From NCBI GenBank assembly GCA_002425245.1, contig DILW01000195.1, positions 1 through 59,597 of the forward strand: DNA of 59,597 nt, in the 5' to 3' direction. The stretch's first letter is position 1. Every line of letters begins with the position of its first letter. This document shows positions 50,987 through 59,347 of this stretch, piece after piece. The notes beneath the pieces are model-generated. The model saw only the letters and a list, made by a program, of their open reading frames with translations. It was not told where the DNA came from and ran no database searches. Source of the DNA: Betaproteobacteria bacterium UBA5582. Its GTDB lineage: Bacteria > Pseudomonadota > Gammaproteobacteria > Burkholderiales > Rhodocyclaceae. The position numbers and the translations under genes are program-made.

Positions 50987-52368
50987 GCTTTGGGCCGCTG
51001 CAGTGGCTTCATGATCCGCAAGTGCTTGTTGAGGATCGTGTAGGTGTTGTGGTCGAAGGGCGGGCGGTCGTTGGCGAGCAGGGCGTCGATCTCGGTCTCG
51101 TTGCGCACGGTGCCAAGGTAACGCCAACCGTCGATCACATGGATTTCCCCACCTTCGTGGATCACCGCCGGACCCGGGAAAGGCCAGCTCGGCAGGCGCA
51201 GGGCGACCAATGCACCAACCAGTCGCGCACTGTGGCTGGCCAGGGTTTCAAGTCCGATGCAGGCACCCTTGCAGCGGCCGCTGGCGTGACCAGCACAGGC
51301 CTGGCCGGCCGGCGCGTGGTCGAGACCGCTGAGGATGTCGCAAAGCTGGTTGCTTTCGACCAGCTCGCGCAGGAAATCCTTGGCCTGCTGGGTGTTGCTG
51401 AACAAGCCGTAACAGGCTTTGCCAGTGCCAACGCCGAGATTGCGTACGAGGCTGAGTTGCGGGCGCAGCCAACCGTCGCCAGCGTTGATGAAGGTCCAGG
51501 TGCAGACTTCCTCGGTGTCCTGCAGGGTGGAATTCCGGGTCGGTTGCAGCTGCTTCACCAATTCGGTTTCCCTGAGCTGGGTGCCGATTTCGCCAGCGGT
51601 TTCGATCCAGTCGATGCGCCGCGTATGTTTGACCAGTTCCTCTTCGCGGCGCGATTTCGGCTTGGCGGAAAACAGGGCGAGTACCCGGCCACGAATGTTT
51701 TTGGCCTTGCCGACGTAGAGCGGCAGATCCTGCTGCTGTCCCTGTTGTCCGTAGAGCATGTATACCCCGGGGGCATCCGGGAGCCGATCGACGATGCCGG
51801 CATCGATGTAGGACGGCAGGCGGGCGTAGGGATTGAGTTCGGCGAGAGCGGCCTCGATGTCGGCGGGATCGCGTTCGAGATGGATTTTCTGCCAGAACTG
51901 GTGGATCAGCCGGGCATCGGCCAGGGCCCGGTGGCGGCTGTTGGTCTGCAGACCATGCCGTTCGATCAGCGAATCCAGGCTATGGCGCTTGAACTCGGGG
52001 TAGAGCGCGCGCGACAGCTTGACCGTGCAGATGACGTTGGCGCTGAATTCGACGCCGAGTTGCTTGAACTCGCTACGCAGGAAGCCGTAGTCGAAGCTCG
52101 CGTTGTGGGCGATGAACAGCCGCCCCTGCAGGCGACGCAGGACTTCATCGGCGACCTCGGCGAAAGGTGGGGCGCTGGCCACCATCTGATTGCTGATGCC
52201 GGTCAGTCGCTCGACAAAAGGGGCGATGCGCCGCCCCGGATTGACCAGTTGCTGCCACTCGCGAACGCTGCCATCGGCATCGACTTCGACAATCCCGATC
52301 TCGGTGATGCGGTCGACAGCCGCAGTGGCACCGGTGGTTTCCAGATCGATGAAGGCGAGGGAGGTCAT
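50983..52368 (-). CDS. DnaQ-like exonuclease fused to a UvrC/Cho-type GIY-YIG nuclease
   Basis: 461 aa. The N-terminal DEDD exonuclease (FIDLETTG with Asp8/Glu10, HNASFDYGFL, HRALADARL; about residues 1-175) resembles DNA polymerase III epsilon. The C-terminal half has the GIY-YIG pattern (PGVYMLYG, LYVGKAKNIRGRV) and Cho-like cysteine segment ACAGHASGRCKGACIG. Such fusions are known in Proteobacteria and may trim or incise damaged DNA. Coupled to the downstream diguanylate cyclase. No ribosome site is obvious at the ATG. Confidence 0.9.
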   Translation of the reverse strand: MTSLAFIDLETTGATAAVDRITEIGIVEVDADGSVREWQQLVNPGRRIAPFVERLTGISNQMVASAPPFAEVADEVLRRLQGRLFIAHNASFDYGFLRSEFKQLGVEFSANVICTVKLSRALYPEFKRHSLDSLIERHGLQTNSRHRALADARLIHQFWQKIHLERDPADIEAALAELNPYARLPSYIDAGIVDRLPDAPGVYMLYGQQGQQQDLPLYVGKAKNIRGRVLALFSAKPKSRREEELVKHTRRIDWIETAGEIGTQLRETELVKQLQPTRNSTLQDTEEVCTWTFINAGDGWLRPQLSLVRNLGVGTGKACYGLFSNTQQAKDFLRELVESNQLCDILSGLDHAPAGQACAGHASGRCKGACIGLETLASHSARLVGALVALRLPSWPFPGPAVIHEGGEIHVIDGWRYLGTVRNETEIDALLANDRPPFDHNTYTILNKHLRIMKPLQRPKA

Positions 52369-52419
52369 GGCGCGATTTTCGCACGATGCTTGCTACATGC
52401 AACATTTTTGCCGGCAGTT

Positions 52420-53835
52420 TCAGGCGTAGGGCGAGAAACTGCGCCGGTTCTCGTCGACCACCAGACTTCCTCCGGCCAGCGGGAAGGCACGTTGCGGGCA
52501 GTTGTGGCGCGGACAGACCTTGCAGCCGGCGCCGATCGGGATGAAACCTTCGCTCGCCTTGAGGTCGAGGCCCTGGCTGTAGACCAGACGGTCGGCGTGG
52601 TGCAGGTCGCAGCCGAGGCCGACCGAGAAGATCTTGCTCGGCGCGCCGTAGCCGCCGTGGCCGCGTGTTACCGTGCGGGCGATCCACAGGTAGGTGCGGC
52701 CGTCGGGCATGGCCGCCAGTTGCGTTAGCGTTCGTCCGGGCTGGGCGAAGGCTTCGTACACGTTCCACAGCGGACAGGTGCCGCCGATGCGCGAGAAGTG
52801 GAAATCGGTCGCCGACTGGCGCTTGGAAATATTGCCGGCGCGGTCGACGCGGACGAAGAAGAACGGTACCCCGCGCGCCGTCGGGCGTTGCAGCGTGGAC
52901 AGCCGGTGGCAGGTGGTCTCGAACTCGACGCCGAAGCTGCGGCCGAGCAGTTCGATGTCGTAGCGCAGCGATTCGGCCTGGTCGAGGAAAGCGGTGTAGG
53001 GCAGCAGCAACGCGCCAGCGAAGTAGTTGGCGAGGCCGATGCGGGTCAGGCGGCGGGCTTCGTCGCCGGACAGGTCGGCGTCGCCGGTGATTGCATCGAT
53101 CACTTCGGCGGCTTCGAGAAAGGCCAGCTGCGTTGCCATCTGGAAGGCGGCCTGGCCAGGCGTCAGGTGTGGCGACAGGATCAGGGTTTTCTGGGCGGGG
53201 TCGAAACGACGCTGGACTTCGGCGCCGCCATCGTGCCAGCCGCCGCGCACGACGCCAATGTCGTGCGCGTGCTGCAGGCGCTTTTCCAGGCCTTCGGCGG
53301 CGTCGCCCGGGCGTAGCCGCCAGGCGGCGGCGAGGCGCTCGGCCAGTTCGTCGAGCTCGGCGATGTGGTTGTGACGAGCGTAGAAGAAGTCGCGTACTTC
53401 CTCGAAAGGCATTGGCCGGGTGCCGCCAGTTTCGCTGCGGTCCAGCCCGAGCCGCGCGGCGAGTGCCGCCTCGCGCTCCTGACTGGCGCGCTGCTGGCGG
53501 GCGAGTTGCAGCAGGCTGCGCGCGACCGCTGGCATGTTCGCCGCCAGCTCGCGGATTTCGGCCAGCGTCACCTTTTCGGCGCCGGCGGATTCGTCGAAGA
53601 CTTCGCGCAGGTCGGCGATCAGGCGTGCCTCGTCGTCATCGGAAAAGCGCTGGACATCGACGCCGAAGACCGCGTTGAGCTTGAGCAGCACCGGCACGGT
53701 CAGCGGCCGCTGGTTCTGTTCGAGCTGGTTGAGGTAGCTCGCCGACAGGTCGAGCGCCCGCGCCAGCGCGACCTGGGTCAGGCCGCGCTCCTCGCGCAGG
53801 CGTTTCAGGCGTAGGCCCATGAAGGCTTTTTTCAT
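52420..53835 (-). CDS. ScfR/RamB-type XRE regulator of short-chain acyl metabolism
   Basis: 471 aa; the ATG at 53835 has GGAAG 5 bp upstream (an earlier in-frame ATG at 53889 does not). An N-terminal HTH (LKRLREERGLTQVALARALDLSASYLNQLEQ) is followed by an IrrE/ImmA-like middle domain without its HExxH and a C-terminal DUF2083 part with GTCPLWNVYEAF and CKVCPRHNC. This layout is that of short-chain fatty acyl regulators controlling acetate, propionate or glyoxylate genes. Direct TTCGCAAA repeats lie upstream. It is divergent from the small ORF and GntR gene. Confidence 0.88.
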   Translation of the reverse strand: MKKAFMGLRLKRLREERGLTQVALARALDLSASYLNQLEQNQRPLTVPVLLKLNAVFGVDVQRFSDDDEARLIADLREVFDESAGAEKVTLAEIRELAANMPAVARSLLQLARQQRASQEREAALAARLGLDRSETGGTRPMPFEEVRDFFYARHNHIAELDELAERLAAAWRLRPGDAAEGLEKRLQHAHDIGVVRGGWHDGGAEVQRRFDPAQKTLILSPHLTPGQAAFQMATQLAFLEAAEVIDAITGDADLSGDEARRLTRIGLANYFAGALLLPYTAFLDQAESLRYDIELLGRSFGVEFETTCHRLSTLQRPTARGVPFFFVRVDRAGNISKRQSATDFHFSRIGGTCPLWNVYEAFAQPGRTLTQLAAMPDGRTYLWIARTVTRGHGGYGAPSKIFSVGLGCDLHHADRLVYSQGLDLKASEGFIPIGAGCKVCPRHNCPQRAFPLAGGSLVVDENRRSFSPYA

Positions 53836-53849
53836 TGTCGCTTCCGGTG

Positions 53850-53942
53850 TCTTCGCAAAGTTTGCAAATTCGCTGAAAAATCTTCGCAAAACTGCGCTTT
53901 TTCAGGCCTTTTCAGGGTTTTTTCGATGCGTATATTGCGAAC
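53850..53942. promoter_or_regulatory. TTCGCAAA repeats in the regulator promoter
   Basis: TCTTCGCAAA occurs at 53850-53859 and 53881-53890, exactly 31 bp apart, with TTTGCAAATTCGC between them and an inverted TTGCGAA near 53935. The TTTGCAAA core resembles the site of the related RamB regulator, so autoregulation is likely. Confidence 0.45.
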
Positions 53943-53984
53943 TGTTGGCTGAGTTGGCAAGCCGTTTTGATCAAGGAACCTTAA

Positions 53985-54107
53985 ATGTTCGTAAATCCCT
54001 ATCTCTATTTCGACAGCCTTTTCGGTGAAGCCGAAACCGAGCCGCAGTGTACTGATCTTGCCGAAGAAACGTCAGGTGAGGAGGCCGACGATGCTGGCGA
54101 GCGCTGA
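53985..54107 (+). CDS. putative 40-aa acidic small protein
   Basis: AAGGAA lies 5 bp before the ATG. The product begins MFVNPYLYFDSLFGEAETEP and ends in a very acidic tail. The last 17 bp overlap the GntR gene start, so it would be co-transcribed and its translation coupled. No family recognised. The good ribosome site and the overlap argue for a real gene; length alone argues caution. Confidence 0.55.
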   Translation: MFVNPYLYFDSLFGEAETEPQCTDLAEETSGEEADDAGER

Positions 54108-54738
54108 GGAAATTCGCCCACGCCTGCTCTACGAGGGCGTCGCTGATGCCATTCGCGACAGCATCTTTGACCACCGCCTGCCGCCCGGTAGTGCCATCGA
54201 CGAGCTGGCGCTGAGCCGCCACTACGGCGTCAGCCGGACACCAGTGCGCGAGGCGGTCAAGGTGCTGGTCCGCGACGGCCTGCTCGACCTGCGCATGTTC
54301 AGCGGCTGCAGCGTGGTCGCGCCGGGCCGCGCTGAACTGGTTCAGGTGCTCGACGTGCTGGCGCTGATCGACGGCTTCGTGTTGCAACGCTTGGTCGAGC
54401 TGCCACGCGGCCACCTGCGGTGCTTGCTCGACACCTGGCAGGCGCTGGCCACGGCGACGCCACCGCGCGCGGTGTGGCGTGGTTTCTGCGCGGCAGCGCG
54501 GGCGACCCTGGCCAGTCCGGTGTTTGCCGCCGCCAGCCGCAACCTGGAACAGCAGCTCAGGCTGGCGGTCGGCCCGGCTTTCGAACGAGTCGACTGCGAG
54601 TTTTCTGCTGATCGCCGGCATGCCCTCGGCGCTGCATTGCTGCTCGGTGACGTAAGCGAAATTGAGCGGCTGGCACGGGCTCACCACGAGTTTTTCCGGG
54701 CAGCGGTGCTGGCTGCATTTCACGGTGGTGGCGACTGA
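54091..54738 (+). CDS. GntR-family (FCD) transcriptional regulator
   Basis: 215 aa; AGGAGG 6 bp before the ATG at 54091. Winged HTH of the GntR type (RLLYEGVADAIRDSIFDHRL, LALSRHYGVSRTPVREAVKVL) and a helical FCD-like ligand domain. Probably responds to an organic acid. It lies in an operon with the 40-aa ORF and is divergent from the ScfR-type gene. Confidence 0.9.
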   Translation: MLASAEEIRPRLLYEGVADAIRDSIFDHRLPPGSAIDELALSRHYGVSRTPVREAVKVLVRDGLLDLRMFSGCSVVAPGRAELVQVLDVLALIDGFVLQRLVELPRGHLRCLLDTWQALATATPPRAVWRGFCAAARATLASPVFAAASRNLEQQLRLAVGPAFERVDCEFSADRRHALGAALLLGDVSEIERLARAHHEFFRAAVLAAFHGGGD

Positions 54739-54791
54739 AGCATCGAATCCACTCGCCGCAAAGCGCCCCGGCGAGTGCCGGGGCCGTTCGA

Positions 54792-56762
54792 TCAGAACCG
54801 GTATTCGGCGCTGAGGTAGCCGTTGCGGCGGTCTTCCGGGTAGGCGTTGAACGAGGTGAAGGTGCCGTTGACGATGCCGTAGGAGTAGAACTTGCGATCG
54901 AACAGGTTGTTCACGCCGAGCGCCAGCCGCCAGTCGCCGATGTCGTGCGCCAGCTTGATGTCGGTCACGGTGTAGGACGGCATCTTGCGGAAGCGGTTCG
55001 GTTGGTCGTTGTCGTAGCGCTGCTCGCCGGTGTAGCTCAGGTTCACGCCGAGGCGGGTGTGGGCCAGGACCTGCCAGCCGAGATTGAGCGAGGCGCGGTG
55101 CCTGGGCACCAGCGGCACGTCGTTGCCGGTGACGTCGACGCCGCCGTAGCGGCCGTCGCGGAAGCGCGCCTGGGTGTAGGTGTAGCGGGCGCCGAGGTCG
55201 ACGTCGGCAGTGAGCTGCAGGCGGCCTTCGAGTTCGATGCCGCGGTGGCGGGTAGGGTCGAGGTTGATGTTCGAGAAGGTCGGCGCGAAATAGTGGATTT
55301 CGTTGCTGATATCCATCTCGAACAAGCTGGCGCCGAAGCTGGCAGTGGCACCCTGCCAGCGGGCGCCGATCTCGCGGTCGAGCGAGCGTTGCGGCTTGAG
55401 CAGTGCCGGGCAGGGCGCGAACCAGCAGCGATTCTCGTCGATGTTGGCGACGCGGAAGCTGCGCCCGATCCGGCCGTAAGCCGAGAAGCCGGCGCCGAGT
55501 TCCTGTTGCAGCGCCAGTTCATAGGCCGACAGGTTGTGGTGCTCGCGGGCAGCGCGAGGCACCAGACGCTCCTGCTGCGTCTGGCGGACGCTTTCCCTGC
55601 GTCCGCCGAGGCTGATCCGGGTGCCGCTGGCAGCGAGGTGCAGATCGTTGCGCAGGTAGAGGGCGCGGTTCTTCTGCTTGCCCGATTCGTCGAGGGCGCT
55701 CAGGAAGCCGGTGGCGGCGGTGTCGTTGTCGTAGGACCAGTGGCTCCAGTCGGCGCCGACGGTCAGGTTGTAGAGCACCTGATCGAAGCGGGTCTGCCAG
55801 AGCAGGCGCGGCGAGACGGTGGTGACGCCGACGTCGGTCTTGGCCAGCGTGCTGCCAAAGGCGGCGTTGTTGAACATGTCGGCACGCTTGTCGCGGCGGG
55901 CGAGGTCGAGCGCCAGTGTCAGCGCGCCGAAACGGCGCTCGCCGCGCAGCGAGAAGCGCTGGCTGCGGCTGTCGAAATAGTCGGCTGGCGTCGACGCGCC
56001 GCGGCGATCACTACGCAGCTGTGCCTGGCTGCGAGCACCGGGCAGGCGGGATTCCTGATCATCGGCGCTGAAGGCGAGGGCGACGAAGCCGTCGCGGTCG
56101 CCGAAGCGCAGCTCGCCGCTGGCGGTGTCGAGTTCGTTGCGGTTGTTGTCGCGGTAGTTGTCGGTACGCAGGCGTTGCGCATTGAGGCGCAGGCCCCAGT
56201 GTTCGCCGCCGGCGCGGAAACCGCCGCGCAGGTCGCTCAGGTCGTGGCTGCCAATGCGGGCCGAGACGTTGCCGGAGAGCGGCGCGCCGAGCGCCGAGCG
56301 GGTGATGATGTTGATCGTGCCGCTGCTCGCGCCGCTGCCATAAAGCACGGAACCGGACCCGCGGAGGATCTCGATGCGTTCGATGCTGTCGAGTGGGATC
56401 GCCGACAGGCGGGCGCTGACCAGTTCGTTCTCGGAGATGCGCTGGCCGTCAACCAGGACCAGCGTGTTCTGGTCGCCGGTCATGCCGAAGCCGCGCAGGT
56501 CGAGCGGCGAATCCGGCGTGCCGACGAAGTTGATGCGGCTATGCACGCCGCCGAGCTTGTTGAGAACTTCGCCGACGGTGGTGGCTGCGCTGTTGCGGAT
56601 TTCGTCGGCGGTGATCACCTGGGCGGCGATCGGGTTTTCCTGTTGGGCGGATTCGAAACGGGTGGCGGTGACGACGATGGTGTCGAGATTCGTCGTCGCT
56701 TGCAGGTTGCTGGCGAACAGCGGCAGCAGCAGCGCGGCTGCGGGTTTGAGGCGGATGTGCAT
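54792..56762 (-). CDS. btuB: TonB-dependent receptor, BtuB-like (cobalamin uptake)
   Basis: 656 aa. Signal peptide MHIRLKPAAALLLPLFASNL, TonB box LDTIVVTATR, a plug domain with NTLVLVDGQRISENELVSAR and GSGSVLYGSGASSGTINII, then a 22-strand barrel ending in a C-terminal Phe (SAEYRF). The upstream leader is a cobalamin riboswitch, which supports a corrinoid substrate. The ATG at 56762 has a GGGGA site. Energised by TonB-ExbBD encoded elsewhere. Confidence 0.92.
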   Translation of the reverse strand: MHIRLKPAAALLLPLFASNLQATTNLDTIVVTATRFESAQQENPIAAQVITADEIRNSAATTVGEVLNKLGGVHSRINFVGTPDSPLDLRGFGMTGDQNTLVLVDGQRISENELVSARLSAIPLDSIERIEILRGSGSVLYGSGASSGTINIITRSALGAPLSGNVSARIGSHDLSDLRGGFRAGGEHWGLRLNAQRLRTDNYRDNNRNELDTASGELRFGDRDGFVALAFSADDQESRLPGARSQAQLRSDRRGASTPADYFDSRSQRFSLRGERRFGALTLALDLARRDKRADMFNNAAFGSTLAKTDVGVTTVSPRLLWQTRFDQVLYNLTVGADWSHWSYDNDTAATGFLSALDESGKQKNRALYLRNDLHLAASGTRISLGGRRESVRQTQQERLVPRAAREHHNLSAYELALQQELGAGFSAYGRIGRSFRVANIDENRCWFAPCPALLKPQRSLDREIGARWQGATASFGASLFEMDISNEIHYFAPTFSNINLDPTRHRGIELEGRLQLTADVDLGARYTYTQARFRDGRYGGVDVTGNDVPLVPRHRASLNLGWQVLAHTRLGVNLSYTGEQRYDNDQPNRFRKMPSYTVTDIKLAHDIGDWRLALGVNNLFDRKFYSYGIVNGTFTSFNAYPEDRRNGYLSAEYRF

Positions 56763-56877
56763 TGGTTTTCCCCTGCCGGCAGCGTCCCCGCATGCCGGTG
56801 TGCTTGATTGAGGTGAAGCGCGTGGGGAATGAGCTGACGGGCGGCCGCTGCCGCATCCCCGCGGCACTTCGCTGGTC

Positions 56878-57055
56878 GTCTCAGGCCGGTCTCCGGGCTG
56901 GCAAGTCTTGACGCGCCGCCTTCCCGGGAAAATCCCAGTGGCTTCGTGGCGCGCCCGCACTTGCTTACCGTTGCGGGGGCAGCAGCGGCTTTGTCCGAGG
57001 ACGCACCGCTTTCCCGTTTCACCGTGGCGGAAAACCGCCGACGGCACCTGAAACG
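56878..57055 (-). promoter_or_regulatory. cobalamin riboswitch of the TonB receptor gene
   Basis: On the minus strand the order is TTTCAGGTGCC, GAAACGGGAAAGCGGTG, GCTGCCCCCGCAACGGTAAG, the B12-box-like GCCACTGGG, GGGAAGGC, and GCCAGCCCGGAGACCGGCCTG. All conserved elements of the class are present. It lies 115 bp upstream of the receptor start and should repress uptake when adenosylcobalamin is plentiful. Confidence 0.93.
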
Positions 57056-57095
57056 CCGACAATTGTAGCCGAGCGGGGCCGGGGGCGGTACCGGA

Positions 57096-58733
57096 TCACT
57101 CGATGGCGAGCGCCGATTTCGCCTGCTGGCGGAGAACGTACTTCTGGATCTTGCCGGTCGAGGTCTTCGGCAGGACGCCGAAGGCGACCTGCTTCGGCAC
57201 CTTGAAGCGGGCCAGGTGGCCGCGGCAGTGCTCGATGATGTCGGCCTCGCTGCAGTCGGCGCCGCTCTTCAGCTCGATGAAGGCAGCCGGCACTTCGCCC
57301 CATTTCTCGTCCGGCTTGGCGACGACGGCGGCAGCGATCACCGCCGGATGGCGGTAGAGCACGTCCTCGACTTCGAGCGACGAGATGTTCTCGCCGCCGG
57401 AGATGATGATGTCCTTGGAGCGATCCTTGATCTTGACGTAGCCGTCGCTATGGACGACCGCCAGGTCGCCGGTGTGGAACCAGCCGCCGGCGAAGGCTTC
57501 CTCGCTCGCCTTTTCGTTCTTCAGGTAGCCCTTCATCACCAGGTTGCCGCGGAACATGATCTCGCCCATCGTCTCGCCGTCCCAGGGGACCGGCTGCAGG
57601 GACACCGGGTCGAGCACGGCGATCGCTTCCTGCATGTGGTAGCGCACGCCCTGGCGGCCGTTGCGGGCGGCCTGCAGGTCGATCGGCAGGCGTTCCCATT
57701 CCGGCTGCTTGGCGCAGACCGAGGCCGGGCCGTAGGTTTCGGTGAGGCCGTAGACGTGGGTGATGTTGAAGCCCATCTTCTGGGCGCCCTCGATGATCGC
57801 TGCCGGGGGCGCGGCACCGGCGATCAGGCCGTTGACCGTTTGCTCGATACCTTCCTTGAGTTCGGCCGGGGCGTTGATCAGCATGCCGTAGACGATGGGC
57901 GCGCCGCACATGTGGGTCACCTTGTGTTCCTTGATCAGGCCGAAGATCAGCGCCGGATCGACCTTGCGCAGGCAGACGTTGGTGCCGGCGTTGGCGGCCA
58001 GCGTCCACGGGAAGCACCAGCCGTTGCAGTGGAACATCGGCAGCGTCCACAGATAGACCGAGTGCGGCGGCATGCCCCAGGAGATGATGTTGGATGCGGC
58101 GTTCAGGTAGGCGCCGCGATGGTGATAGACGACGCCCTTCGGGTTGCCGGTGGTGCCCGAGGTGTAGTTGAGGGTGATCGGGTCCCATTCGTCGGCCGGC
58201 AGTTCCCAGGCGAATTCCGGGTCGCCGTTGCCGATGAAGGCTTCGTAGTCGATTTCGCCGAGCGCTTCGCCGCCGGTGAACTCGGGGTCGAGGCTGTCGA
58301 TGACCAGCGGCTTCGGCCCTTCGAGCAGGGCCAGGGCGTCCTTGATGACGGCCGAGAACTCGGGGTCGGTGATCAGTACCTTGGCTTCGCCGTGGGTCAG
58401 CATGAAGGCGATCGCTTCGGCGTCGAGGCGGGTATTCAGGGTGTTGAGCACGGCGCCACTCATCGGCACGCCGAAATGGCATTCGAACATGGCGTTGCTG
58501 TTGGGCAGCATCGCCGCCACCGTGTCGCCCTTGCCGATGCCGCGCTGCTGCAGCGCCGAGGCGAGCTGGCGGCAGCGCGCGTAGCTGTCCTGCCAGGTGT
58601 GGCGCTGCTCGCCCTGGATCACCGAGATCCGCTTCGGGTAGATGAAGGCCGAGCGCTCGATGAAGGTGAGCGGGGAAAGCGGGATGTAGTTGGCCGGATT
58701 CTTGTCGAGGCCATGGGCGTACGGGTTGGTCAC
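57096..58733 (-). CDS. AMP-forming acyl-CoA synthetase
   Basis: 545 aa from a GTG at 58733 with AGGAG 7 bp upstream (an ATG 11 codons earlier lacks a site). ANL-superfamily motifs: YTSGTTGNPKGVVYHHRG (AMP binding), VYGLTETYGPAS, GWFHTGDLAVVHSDGYV and the adenylation lysine in PKTSTGKIQKY. The overall pattern is of the medium/long-chain or methylmercaptopropionyl-CoA ligase group; the exact acid is not visible. A 13-bp inverted repeat lies upstream. Confidence 0.9.
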   Translation of the reverse strand: MTNPYAHGLDKNPANYIPLSPLTFIERSAFIYPKRISVIQGEQRHTWQDSYARCRQLASALQQRGIGKGDTVAAMLPNSNAMFECHFGVPMSGAVLNTLNTRLDAEAIAFMLTHGEAKVLITDPEFSAVIKDALALLEGPKPLVIDSLDPEFTGGEALGEIDYEAFIGNGDPEFAWELPADEWDPITLNYTSGTTGNPKGVVYHHRGAYLNAASNIISWGMPPHSVYLWTLPMFHCNGWCFPWTLAANAGTNVCLRKVDPALIFGLIKEHKVTHMCGAPIVYGMLINAPAELKEGIEQTVNGLIAGAAPPAAIIEGAQKMGFNITHVYGLTETYGPASVCAKQPEWERLPIDLQAARNGRQGVRYHMQEAIAVLDPVSLQPVPWDGETMGEIMFRGNLVMKGYLKNEKASEEAFAGGWFHTGDLAVVHSDGYVKIKDRSKDIIISGGENISSLEVEDVLYRHPAVIAAAVVAKPDEKWGEVPAAFIELKSGADCSEADIIEHCRGHLARFKVPKQVAFGVLPKTSTGKIQKYVLRQQAKSALAIE

Positions 58734-58820
58734 GTGCTGTCTCCTGCGTGAGTTGATGGTTGGCAAAAATTAATAATTAGTAAAACGCGATTTATAGCGG
58801 AACATACTCGATTGTTGCAA

Positions 58821-58856
58821 TGCAAAAATTCGTTTAATAAACAACGAATTGTTGCA
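58821..58856. promoter_or_regulatory. 13-bp inverted repeat upstream of the acyl-CoA synthetase gene
   Basis: TGCAAAAATTCGT (58821-58833) and ACGAATTGTTGCA (58844-58856) are inverted copies with one mismatch and a 10-bp spacer, in the AT-rich promoter region. The right arm recurs exactly, reversed, upstream of frdCAB at 3502-3514. Confidence 0.6.
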
Positions 58857-59005
58857 ATTAATCATTGTTAAGCAAATTACGTAAAATTGTTTCGTGCAAT
58901 GTCATGGGGATTTGTTACTACGGATAGTAAAAATCATCCGGTTGGCTACTAAATATGGTGTCCGTGCCTTGACGCGGCGATGACGCAAGGCTAGACTTCG
59001 CCGCG
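58857..59005. other. AT-rich divergent intergenic region
   Basis: No gene. It carries the promoter(s) for the nrdA leader transcript. AT content is far above the surroundings up to about 58960. Confidence 0.4.
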
Positions 59006-59178
59006 TTGACGGTTCCCGCAAGGGATCAAAAGGGAATCCGGTGCCAGGCTGCCAGCCTGAAATCCGGAGCTGCCCCCGCAACTGTCATCGGCGAGCGTTC
59101 CACCCATCTTTGCCACTGGTCATTGATCGGGAAGGCGGTGGAAAGCGTTGAGCCGAGAGCCAGGAGACCTGCCGCAAC
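59006..59178 (+). promoter_or_regulatory. cobalamin riboswitch upstream of nrdA
   Basis: GGTTCCCGCAAGGG, AAAAGGGAATCCGGTG, GGAGCTGCCCCCGCAACTG, TGCCACTGG, CGGGAAGGCGG and GAGCCAGGAGACCTGCC occur in the order of the cobalamin aptamer. The platform downstream contains a start-site hairpin at 59319-59342. It should shut off class I reductase synthesis when cobalamin is available. Confidence 0.93.
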
Positions 59179-59318
59179 GTCCTTCCAACCAACGATGGGG
59201 CGGGGTGTCCCTGGCGAAAGGTATGAGCGTGTCGCAGCCGGTTTTCGTTCGTGAGTCGCAGGTCGCAACGGGGTTTGCCCGCGGCGGCGTTCGTCTTGCC
59301 CGGCGCACGCTGTCCCGG

Positions 59319-59342
59319 TTCTCCGCCCCCCATGCCGGAGAA
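59319..59342 (+). promoter_or_regulatory. ribosome-site-sequestering hairpin of the nrdA riboswitch
   Basis: TTCTCCG (59319-59325) pairs with CGGAGAA (59336-59342), which contains the GGAG used by the GTG start at 59348. This gives a simple translational off-state for the riboswitch. Confidence 0.6.
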
Positions 59343-59347
59343 TCGCC

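Noticed and set aside
54945..56807. 620-codon frame antisense to the TonB receptor
   Set aside because: Overlaps fully with a complete TonB-dependent receptor; Val/Ala/Gly-rich with no motifs.
57216..58751. 511-codon frame antisense to the acyl-CoA synthetase
   Set aside because: The synthetase strand has all ANL motifs; the antisense frame is compositional.
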